Assembly: GCA_030544235.1 (NCBI GenBank)
Contig: CM060475.1
Span: forward strand, 6,691,420-6,755,419
Source: Lepturacanthus savala
Taxonomy: Eukaryota; Chordata; Actinopteri; Scombriformes; Trichiuridae
DNA: 64,000 nucleotides
Direction of reading: 5' to 3'
Of this stretch, positions 29,601 to 41,600 are shown one piece after another. The first letter of the stretch is position 1, and each line of letters begins with the position of its first letter. Below the pieces are notes generated by a model, which saw only the letters and a program-made list of their open reading frames with translations, searched no databases and was not told the DNA's origin. The translations under genes were made by a program, and so were the position numbers.

Positions 29601-32600
29601 AATCCGGACTGCATTGAATTGTCTCCGTTGGGAACATAAAGGAGGAAATGCGGGTCGCATATGCGTTGTCTTTGCGTTATGTTTGCTCTGTGCGCTGAAT
29701 GATGTCCGCACTTTGACGCTCGTTATGCAAAGCTTAATGATGTTTCGAGAAGGAATGCTGATGCTGGCTTGTTGAGATGAATTGTTTGGATATGGATTGT
29801 GTATTGTGGATGAAAACTGAATAAAAGCGGGTTAAAATGAGTCAAACAAATGACGCTGCCTCATGCTCTGACATGGAGTCTGGGAAAAGAAAGAGGAAAC
29901 TCACGGAAAAGGCTCTGGTGAATAAAATTGAAAACCTGCAAAATGAACGTAAACATGCTGTTGATAAGATGAAAGGCTTGATACCAAGAATGAAACTGCT
30001 CATGAAACAAAGGGGAAATGTGTCTCAGGTGAAACAATGTTTGGGGAATTTAAACATACTCTGTGAAAATGCCACAATCACACACAATGAACTGTTGCCT
30101 TTACTCCCTGAGGATGAACTCAGGAAACAAAATGAATGGTTTTCAAGTATCATGAATTACAGCAATACATTTAAAAAGGACACTCAAAAATGGATTGTTG
30201 AAACTGAACAAAATTCTCAGGAGCAACAGGATTCAGAAACGCCATTGTACTCTGTGGAAATGAATGAAACAAATCAAATGGAGGAGGAAATTAACCCAGG
30301 CGACAGTGTTTCAAATGTTGGAAGCCACAAAACAGCCCAGTCTCAATGCTCTTCAATTTCTTCTTTACGTTTAAAGGCAGAAGCTGAGCTTGCAGCTGTA
30401 ACTATGAGGCACAAACTATTAAAGGACAAGCATGCTTTGGAAGAAGAGGAACAACGCCTGCGCAGAAAGAGAGAAGAGCTCGAACTGCACACCGAAATTG
30501 CAGGAAAAATGGCAAAACTTGAAATTCTTAAGATAAAAAGCACAACAAGTGGAAAAAGGACGTCAAAGGTGTCTGATGGAATGAAATCATACTTGGAAAA
30601 GGCACAATCTAAAGGGTTATTAAACGTCAATGCAGATGAACTCATTCCTAAACAAACTGAAATGAACACAAATACAATTTCATATGAACAAAATCCAATG
30701 CAATTTCATATGGACCCATTCAACACACAAGATGTACAGGGACATTCAGGATTTAATACAGTGGATCTGGAAACCAGAAATGACGTTCTCGGCATCATGA
30801 GGAAACAAAACGAAATAACATCATTGTTAATGCAACAGCAATGTCAATCAGCTCTACCTAAGAGAGATATCCCAATTTATGACGGTGATCCATTGAAATA
30901 TCACACCTTCATTAAAGCCTTTGAGAATGGAGTTGAGAGGAATACAACGAATAGCTGTGATCGTTTATACTTTTTGGAACAACACACAAAAGGTCAGGCC
31001 AAAGAGCTTGTGAGAAGCTGTCAACACATGAACCCAGAACGAGGATATGCAAAAGCAAAAGCTTTATTAAAGGATCATTTCGGGAATGAACAAAAGGTCG
31101 CCTCTGCTTACATGGACAAAGCCCTCTCATGGCCTACAATTAAAGCAGACGAGGTGAAGATCTTGCAGGATTACAGCCTCTTCCTCAGAGCCTGCTGTAA
31201 CGCCATGGAGGATGTGCAGTATCTTTGGGATATGGATATGCCTTCCAATATGTTGAGCATCATTAAAAAACTTCCCTACAAACTGAGAGACAAATGGAGA
31301 GACTGTGTCTGTGAGCTACAGGAACAACACAATCGGAGAGCTAGGTTCACAGATATTGCTGACTTCATTGAGAGGCAAGTGAAAATTATGACAGATCCTG
31401 TGTTTGGCAATATTCAAGACTCCAAACCAATAATCATAAATAGAGGAACAAACAAACCCAAGTCAGAGTTTCGTCCTGGAAATAAAGGGAGCAGCTTTGC
31501 TACTGCTGTAGGCCCCGTGGAGAACAAGTATCAGTCCGCAAAGAAAGAAAAGGAAATCAAACAAACGGGAAGGAAAGTGTGCATCTGCTGTGGAGGAGAA
31601 CACACATTAGATGTATGTGTACGGATGGGAAGAATGCCTCATGAGAGGAAAATAGGCTTTTTGAAGGAGAATGGCATCTGTTTTGGCTGTTTGTGTACAG
31701 GACACATCAGTAAAGATTGTCGAAAAAGGATTTCCTGCTCAAGGTGTAGCCTTAAACATCCTACCATACTTCATAAGGAACCCGTTAACGAGTTGGAGCA
31801 GACTGACAGGAGGCCAGAGCTGCATGTTGACAACACACTGGTGTCAAGTGGTCTTACAGGGGCTGGAGACCATGACTGCAAACTACCTATTGTTCCGGTT
31901 CAGGTTAAATCGAACAAAGGAACCACAATTGTCTGCACTTACGCTTTCTTGGACCAGGGGAGTACTGCAGTGTTTTGCACTGAGAGCTTGATGCAAAAGC
32001 TTCACCTCACTGGGAGAAAAGGGCGCATCCTTCTTCGAACCATGGGCCAGGAGAAAGTTGTAAGCAGTAACATTGTGTCAGGACTGGAGGTTGCAGCACT
32101 GGAGGAGGACAATTTTCTTGAGTTACCAAAAGCTTACACTCAAGAGTCCATGCCTGTACACAGAGGAAATATCCCTACCAAAAAGGATATTAAACGGTGG
32201 TCATATCTGAAACATATTCATTTACCTCAAATTGATGCAGGAATAGAGCTACTTATAGGGACCAATGTTCCTAAAGCACTGGAACCGCTTGAGGTGGTGT
32301 GTAGTGTAAATGATGGACCATATGCTATCCGAACCTTGCTGGGCTGGACTGTTAATGGTCCACTGATGGGAAACAGTGGAGAGACTGTTAACTGGGAGCA
32401 TCCACACATAACTGTCAACAGAGTTTCAGTTGTCAACCTGGATGACCTCTGGCAGCAACAGTTTAAGAACGACTTCCCTGAAAGCAGTATTGATGAGGAA
32501 CCTGCAATGTCAAGAGAGGATCAAAGGTTCCTGGAGTTTGTCAACGGCTCAGTGAAACAAGTGGAAGGGCATTACCAAATTGCTTTACCTTTAAGGAACA

Positions 32601-35600
32601 TCAACATTAACATGCCAAATAATAAGAAACTTGTTGAGCAGCGTTTGTGTTGTTTAAAAAGAAGGTTTCAGAAGGACTTAACATTTCATACTGAGTACAA
32701 CATGTTTATGAATGACCTTCTCTCTAAAGGTTATGCTGAGAAGGTGCCAGAAGAGGAGCTGGACCGTGCCGATGGAAAAGTATGGTACATACCACACCAT
32801 GGAGTTTACCATCCCACAAAACGAAAGATTAGGGTTGTGTTTGACTGTGGAGCAAGCTATCAAGGAACATCGCTAAATGCTCAACTTCTGCAGGGCCCTG
32901 ATCTCACTAGCTCTCTTATTGGAGTGGTGACCCGATTTAGGAGGGAACCAATTGTGATCAAGGCGGATATTGAATCTATGTTCCACCAGGTACGGGTCCC
33001 ACCAGATGACAGAGACCTTCTCAGATTCCTCTGGTGGCCGATGGGGGATGTGAAGCAAGTACCCACTGAACTTCGGATGACGGTGCATTTGTTTGGAGCG
33101 ACATCATCTCCTAGTCGTGCCAACTTCGCTCTCAGAAAGTGTGCAGAGGACTACGGACATCTCTACAGTGAGGAAACAGTGGATAAACTATTGCACTGCT
33201 TTTATGTGGATGATTGCCTTGTGTCAGTGGCCACGGAGAGGGAAGCAGTGTCTCTTTACAGGAACCTGGTCTCTTTGTGTTCCAAGGGTGGATTCTCTCT
33301 TACGAAGTGGATGAGTAATAGACCTGAAGTGCTGGAAGCCATCCCTGAGAATCACAGAGCAAAAGGCATTAAAGGGTTGGACATGGAGTTGGATTTACTA
33401 CCTGTAGAGAGAGTGCTGGGTGTGGAATGGAGCATTAAATAAGACTCTTTCAAGTTTAAGATCATGCTTAAGGATAGACCACTTACCAGAAGAGGAATCC
33501 TCTCGATTGTCAGCTCAATCTACGATCCTCTTGGAATGCTGAGCCCTGTAGTTTTAACAGCAAAGAAGATGCTGAGAGACCTGTGTAGGAGAGGGATAGG
33601 CTGGGATGACACTGTGCCTGAATTAGTCTCTAAAGAATGGTTAGAGTGGCTGCAACAGCTGCACCTGTTGGACAGATTTGAGGTCCGGAGATGTTTGAAG
33701 CCACCAGCCTTTGGCGAAGTTACTTCAGCTCAGTTACATCATTTCTGTGATGCCAGTGAAGACGGATATGGAACAGTGACTTACCTCCTTTTGAAAAGCA
33801 AGAACTTGGAAGTACACAGTGCTTTTGTGATGGGAAAAGCTCGAGTAGCTCCACTGAAGTGTGTTACAATACCCAGGATGGAGCTTATCGCTGCAATTAT
33901 GGCCAGCCGCATTGACACGCTTTGGAGGAAGGAGTTACAGATGGATCTTTTGGACTCTGTGTTCTGGACGGACAGCACATCTGTTCTGAAATATATTAGG
34001 AATGAGACTTCACGGTTCAAGGTCTTTGTTGCAAACCGAGTCTCACAAATCCACAAGGTTTCCCGTTCTGCTCAGTGGAGGTATGTGGATACCAGCACCA
34101 ATCCAGCAGATATAGCCTCCAGAGGTGTGAAAGTGGATGCATTCGTTGCAAATGCTACATGGGTGTCAGGGCCTCACTTTCTTTTGCAGCCCGAGAGTGA
34201 ATGGCCTGTAGACCAGGAAGACCTCAATCAAATTTCTCTTGGCGACCCTGAGGTCAAAGGAGTCGCAGTGAATGTGGTCCAGGCCAGGGAAGAACCTGTA
34301 ACTCTCTTGATTGAGTACTTTTCCTCCTGGACAAGTCTAAAGAAATCCGTGGCATGGCTCTTGAGGATTAAGAACTGGCTCTTGTCATGTGTAAAGAAGA
34401 GAAGACAGTTATACCTGACCTTTGCACAGTCTGACATCATCAAGGAACAACAGGCATCCTCTGTGGAAAGGCAGATGATGGATTTTAAGAGGACAGTGGT
34501 GCACAGGAGTCTCACAGTGACAGACCTGGACCAGGCTGAGTTAGCAATCATCAAGTTCTGCCAGGGAAAGAGATTTCCAGAAGAGCTAATCAGCCTTGGG
34601 AAAGGGCAGCCTGTTAAGAAGTCCAGTCACCTCCATAAGCTCTGTCCACAGCTGCAAGATGGAATTCTGAGAGTTGGTGGTCGGCTCAGTAAATTATCTA
34701 TGCCTGTGGAAGAGAAACATCCTATAATCCTAGCGAAAGATCTTCACATCTCGGAGCTCTTACTTAGGCATGTACATCAGGAAGTGGGACATGGTGGCCG
34801 TAACCATATGCTGTCTAAGCTGAGAGAGCGGTACTGGATCGCTGGTGTGAGTTCAGCTATTAGGAGAGAGCTAGCCAAATGCATCACCTGTCGCCGTTTG
34901 AATGCTCTGCCAGTTCAACAGCAGATGGCAGATTTGCCGCATGAACGAATTGTCCCAGATGAACCACCATTCACTCGTGTGGGAGTTGATTACTTCGGAC
35001 CTTTTGAGGTTAAGAGCAGAAGGAGCATGGTAAAGAGGTACGGTGTTCTATTTACTTGCTTCGCCATCAGAGCAGTACACCTAGAGGTTGCATCATCGTT
35101 GGACACCGACTCTTTTATCAATGCACTCAGGCGTTTCACTGCCAGGAGAGGACAAGTTCGAGAGCTACGTTCTGACAATGGAACAAACTTCATAGGAGCA
35201 GAACGAGAGTTGAGGAAGGCCATCGAACAGTGGAATCAGGTGCAGATTCATGACGTCATGCTTCAAAAGGGAATTCAATGGAGCTTTAATCCGCCTGCTG
35301 GTTCACATCATGGGGGAGCTTGGGAACGGCTGATACGGTCTGTTCGAAAAGTTCTTAATTCCACTCTGAAAGTACAAAACTTGGATGAGGAAAGCCTTCA
35401 CACAGTTTTTTGTGAGATTGAAGCCATAATAAACAGTAGACCAATCACCAAAGCCTCCATGGATCCAAATGACCTGGAAGCATTGACGCCGAATCACCTG
35501 CTACTGTTGAAGACCTCACCAACATTGCCACCAGGAGTGTTCGAGCCCTCAGACATTTATGCACATAGGAGGTTGAAACAGGTTCAATATATGTCTGACT

Positions 35601-38600
35601 TGTTTTGGAGGAGATGGGTTAAGGAATACTTACCTCAACTACAGGAGCGTCAGAAATGGACAGGAGCGAAAAGGAATCTTGTTGTAGGAGACCTCGTCAT
35701 CATCATGGACAGCACGGCACCTCGAAACTCTTGGCCTGTAGGACGAGTGATACAAACCTTCCCGGACCGAAGAGGATTCGTTCGTCAGGTGCGGATTAAA
35801 ACCCGGAGCAGCTGCCTGGACCGGCCTATCACGAAGGTGTGCCTGCTGCAGGAGGCTGAAGCTGTTTGAGGACATACCGGCTTCAGTTATCACTTCTTTT
35901 TTACCTTCTTGACTGTTACTAGACTCATGTTGCTGTTTGACTGACTTTGACCAGTGAGACTGTGGACCCTTTGAGTCATATGATTCAAGAAGAAAGAAGA
36001 TTTGAAAGTGGATTATTGATGGACATTAATTGTTGATCTTTAATTTTGAAAGTCTTTTTTCATGTGTCTGCCTCCTACTTGTATGTGAGTAATTATTTAG
36101 ATTATCTTAAATAATTAGGGGCTGGTGTTGTAGGAGCCATATATTGTTTGTTATATTAGAATTTTTGGTTTGATTTATTTGGTCTGGTTGTCACGGTGAT
36201 GTGTGTGGTTTGGGTCACATGGGTGTCAGCAGATGATTGACGGAAGTTATATCAGTGGCTGAATCACCTGCACTGGGAAAGGAGCGAGGCAGATGTAGGT
36301 AGCCGTAATTTTTGTTGACCGCTTTTTGTTTCAGTTAAATGTGATATGATACATGCCATTCATTTTCATCTTATTAAACACGTTGAACTTTCAATATATC
36401 TGGACTCATCACGTTACTCTGAACATCAGCGCGTCATGCGAAATATACCGGACCTAACATCAGCCTTGCAGCGACTTTTAAAGGATTGGGAAAGCCGCAA
36501 TAAACATACACAGTTTACAATAAATCAACACGAATGCATCTAATCCAACAACAAACTGCTGTAAATCCTCTTTTATAATATTCAGCCATGAATATTATTA
36601 TATATATCTATTTAAATGAAGTGTTTCTGGCTATAATATGATAGATTGAATAAATATTTTGGATGATAAAAATGATTCTGTTACTGTAAAATATATATTT
36701 TATTCTTTTTAACAGTCACATCTGCAGTTCCATTAATCCATTAATCACCAATATTTTGATTGGTCAATTATGGGATTTGAGTCATTTATCAGCCTGAATT
36801 GAACAAAATGAGATTTTATTACCTTCTGTGTGAACATTTAATTTAAAACCATTAATTTTCCATTTGTAAAGAATTCATCATTACATTAATCTACAACTTT
36901 TTAGGTAATCAATAAATAATTTGAGTCATTTTTCAGAAGAAATAAATGACTAAAAATATATTTAAAAATACTAAAACTACAGAAAATACAAAAAAAGATG
37001 AAAGAAAAATAATGAAAAACTCATAATAAATAAAATAAAAAAATAATTCCAAATACTAAGAACATATAAAAAAAACTAAATAAATTACAAAAAAATAAAA
37101 AAAATATTTTTATGTGTATTCTGCAATATTTTTAAGAAGAAAATGTCCAAATTCTAATTGATTAATCATTTCAATAATTGATAATTAGCATTAATCTGAT
37201 AAAATGTATTAATCAGAATAGTCATGAGTTGCAGCCCTACCTTATATAACCCTATAGCCCTATATAACATATTAATATATAATGGTTTATCATGTTTGTT
37301 AATGCTTTCAGCTCCATCTTTGGGAATCAGCTGGATATTCACTCTGGAGGAATTGACCTGGCGTTTCCTCACCATGAGAACGAGGTGGCTCAGAGTGAAG
37401 CCTATCACCAGTGTGGACAGTGGGCCAATTACTTCCTGCACTCTGGTACAAAATACTCCTAAAAACGCTGTAAAACTGCATCTATTCAAATTAAACGGGT
37501 ATTTTACAACTTGATCCTTGTTTATCAAGCAGATTATTGTGTTTTCAGGTCATTTACACCTCAAAGGAAGCGCAGAGAAAATGTCCAAATCTCTGAAAAA
37601 CTTCATCAGCATCAAGGTAAAGGAACCACAAGGACATTTACTCAAATACTGTATTTAAGTACAGTTTTGAAGTACTTTTACTCTAAAATAATAAGTTGAG
37701 GATTTGATGCTATTTCACTAGATTTCAAAGGAGAATATTGTGATTTTTTCCCCCCTAGATTTCATTTATATAAAAGCTTATTATTATAATTAGTATTATT
37801 ATTATTCAGGTGAAGATTTGACATATAATTTAATATAATAACTTATATAAATAATATATTAAATAAATATATAAATGTGTTATGAGTACCTTATGTATTA
37901 TTATATCTAATAATATAAGTGTTCGGTGTTATATTAATACTGTCAAAAAAAACCTTTATTTGTATTACAAATAAAATTGTAAATTCTACAATAAGGGGAC
38001 CTTTAATATTATTTCTGTGTTTTCACTCAATCCAGGACTTTTGCCTGTAATATATTATTATTAGACATCAGTATTTGTATTTTATTATTATTTATTAGTT
38101 AATAATTGTTTTTTTTCCAGGATTTTCTTCAGTCTTACTCTGCCAACGAGTTCCGGATGTTTTGTCTTTTGGCAAAATACAGATCAGGTGTGAGAATCAA
38201 TGCTTTACTTTCCTTTTTACATGATAATGAACAACATGGTCAATTAAATCCTGATTTAATGATTGACTCATTCAGTAATTATCTCTCATTTCCATACATT
38301 ACAGGAATAAACACTGATATTCTTGCTGTGTTTAACATGAATGAGATTATTCAGGTTCATTTTAATTCTCATAACATTCATTATATAATAGTCAGATAAA
38401 ATGATCACATCAGAAATGATAAAACATGTAAAATATACACACAGCTCATTTTAATTCTAAATCTTTGTTTTAGAATTATTTTAGTACATTTGTATAAATG
38501 TGACAAAAGACAGTAGTAGCAATAGTAGTACTACAGTAGTAGTAATAGATGTACTACAGTAGTAGTAACAATACTAGTGCATTAGAGGTAGAGTGGTACT

Positions 38601-41600
38601 ACAGTAGGAGTTATAGGAGTACTATAGTAGTAATAGTAGTACAGTAGTAGTAATAATAGTAATACAGTAGTAACAATAGTAGTACCACAGTAGTAGTAAC
38701 AATAATAGTGCAGTAGAGGTAGAGTAGTACTACAGTAGTAATAATAGTAGTACTACAGTAGTAGTAATAGTAGTACTACAGTAGTAATAATAGTAGTACT
38801 ACAGTAGTAGTAATAGTACTACAGTAGTAGTAACAATACTAGTTCAGTCAAAGTAGAGTAGTACTACAGTAGTAGTAATGGTAGTACTACAGTGGTGGTA
38901 GAGTAGTAGTATTAGTAATAGAGGTGGTAGAGTAGAAGTAGAGTAGTAGTACTTTAGTAGTAAGTGCAGTAGAGGAAAATGATAGTACAGAAGTAGTATT
39001 AATAGTAGTACAACAATATTACAGTAGTACAGTAAAATAATACAGTAGTAGTGTTGCAGGGTAGTACGGTAGAAGTACAGTACTTTTGTAGTTTAATAGT
39101 ACAGTAATATGGTCGCTGTACGTTAGTAGTAGTATCATAGTTGTAGCGCAGTAGTACTACTACTATAATACTGTACTGCAGCTACTATAGTACCACTACT
39201 GTAGTAGTATTATACAAGTTATAATAGTATTTGTAATAGTACTACAGTACTACAGTATAGTATTGATTCTTGTCTCTCCAGCTGTTGACTACAGTAGCAG
39301 CAGCATGACGAAGGCTGTAGTACAGTAGTAGTATTATAGTAGTATTATAGTAGTATTTGTAGTAGTACTGCAGTATTTGACCCTCTCTCTGTGTTTTTCC
39401 AGCTGTTGACTACAGTAGCAGCAGCATGACGGAGGCTGGAGTTTCTCTGTAGTACAGTAGTAGTATTATAGTAGTAGTAGTAGTATTTGTAGTAGTACTG
39501 CAGTATTTGACCCTCTCTCTGTGTTTTTCCAGCTGTTGACTACAGTAGCAGCAGCATGACGGAGGCTGGAGTTTCTCTGTAGTACAGCAGTAGTATTATA
39601 GTAATAGTAGTATTATAGTAGTATTTGTAGTAGTACTGCAGTATTTGACCCTCTCTCTGTGTTTTTCCAGCTGTTGACTACAGTAGCAGCAGCATGACGG
39701 AGGCTGGAGTTTCTCTCTCTTCTGTTCTGAGTTTCCTCCACAACGCTGAGTCCTACATGGAGGGTCGACTGCTGTGTTCATCCATCCAGGAAGCTGCTCT
39801 CTGGGAGAAGTACTGCATTACCCTAGTCGTAGTACTACAGTAGTAGTAAAAGTACTGTAATTCATCCAGGAAGCTGCTCTCTGGGAGAAGTACTGCATTA
39901 CCCTAGTAGTAGTACTACAGTACAGTACAGGTAGAGTAGTACTACAGTAGTCAGTCCCACCAGGATTTCATGATTTTTTGTTTTTTTGTAGGTTTTGAGA
40001 TCAAAATGGCCGATTTTTTACTTATTTGTAAACTCCAACAAACGTCTAAATAGGATTAAGACATTAAAATAAATAGAACAACATTGATGCCATGTCCCAA
40101 ATCACTTCCTTTGCACTTAAAAGCATTATTAGAAAAAAAAACACTCATCGTAACACAAAATCACTCACTACAACTACTACTAGTACAGTAGTTCATCCAG
40201 TTCACCCTTGTATCTATGTTTTTCTTGGTTTATCCTGTTTGTCCTGTTGTTTGTCCTGTTGTTTGTCCTGTTGTTTGTCCTGTTGTTTGTCCTGTTGTTT
40301 GTCCTGTTGTTTGTCCTGTTGTTTTTCCTGGTTTATCATGTTTGTCCTGTTGTTTGTCCTGTTGTTTGTCCTGTTGTTTTTCCTGGTTTATCATGTTTTT
40401 CCTGTTGTTTGTCCTGGTTTATCATGTTTGTCCTGTTGTTTGTCCTGTTGTTTGTCCTGGTTTATCATGTTTGTCCTGTTGTTTGTCCTGTTGTTTGTCC
40501 TGTTGTTTGTCCTGGTTTATCATGTTTGTCCTGTTGTTTGTCCTGGTCTATAAATGACATCAGATGTTGAGTTGTGTGTTTTGAATCCTCAGGTTATCAG
40601 ACACTAAATCAGCGGTGGCAGCAGCTCTGGCCGATGACTTCGACACACCGAGAGCTGTTGGTGCCGTGATGAACCTGGTTTATCATGGAAACTGTCAACT
40701 GCAGCCGCTGGCTAAGGTACAGAATGTGTTTATGTATTATATTTATTATATATTCTATCATTAAGGTACAGGAAATAAACACATGTATTATAGATTCTGT
40801 CATAAATAACATGTGGTTTAACACCAGAAAACTAGGAAATAATTGAGCCGAATGGGACAAAAAGTTGGTCTCTCTTTTTTCCACCCAGTAAAATAGAGAA
40901 AAATCAATAAGAATAAAAAATATCTAATTGTATATAATTTAATTTATTATTATTATCATTACTGCAAATAATACAAGATTAAGACACTATAAATAAATGA
41001 ATAGACCTAGTATAGTTACTATAATTATAATCATCATAAATAAATAAATCTTTTTAGACACACATTAATATTCTGAAATAAACTAAAAATGCTTTTTTTC
41101 AGATTCATGGTAAATCTGGTTCATCTTCTCAATCTCCACAGCAAATCTGACATAAATTTGGTTTGAGAAAATGCTCATAAATGTGATTAACGATACCATT
41201 TTGTGTTTATTTTGTTCAGTCTGACGGAGCAGCTCGGAGTCCAGCCGTGTTTGGAGCCATGATCAAATACATCAGAGACGTTTTCGACATGTTTGGGATC
41301 AATCTGCAGAACAAGAAGGTTAAAATAAAGATTCTCTGATGAGATTTAAACATGATTCAGCAGCAGATTTATCATTTATTCTCTGACTTTCTATCTTCCG
41401 CCTGCAGGAAGCTGACGTGCTGAGTTGTTCAGGGAGTCTGGAGGCCGTCGTGGAGCAGCTCGCCAGGTTCAGAGCTGAAGTCCGAGAGTTCGCCCTCAAG
41501 CGTCAGGACCTTGAATCCACCAAGAAACCCGGACTTTACCCGGAGAGGCTCCCGCTGCTGGAGGCCTGCGACAACCTGAGGAAAGACCTGGCTCCGCTGG

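Larger units (their letters stand above)
29058..36502 (+). mobile_element. BEL/Pao LTR retrotransposon in cars2 intron 7
   Basis: Complete element of 7445 bp. The 374-bp LTRs (29058-29431 and 36129-36502) look identical by eye. The 5-bp duplication AACAT flanks it (29053-29057 and 36503-36507). Internal order is Gag-like region, zinc knuckles, aspartic protease, reverse transcriptase, RNase H, integrase, and the C-terminal domain typical of BEL/Pao. It lies in the same sense as cars2, with its 5' end 80 bp after the exon 7 donor. Removing element and one AACAT rebuilds a continuous intron sequence. There is no envelope gene. The coding region has one in-frame stop (33440-33442), so this copy is probably not autonomous. 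Confidence 0.95.
38500..39970. repeat. AGT/ACAGTAGT-rich array around cars2 exon 11
   Basis: About 1.4 kb of degenerate (AGT)n with a recurrent ACTACAGTAGTAGTAATAGT unit. It occupies the end of intron 10, brackets exon 11 (39671-39809), and holds partial copies of that exon. Exon 11 itself contains ACTACAGTAGCAGCAGC, so the array may have been seeded from or recombined with the exon. Confidence 0.85.

Noticed and set aside
40092..40570. Cys/Leu/Val-rich membrane-like frames in all three plus frames
   Set aside because: A 12-bp repeat array stays open in every frame; it is intronic in cars2.
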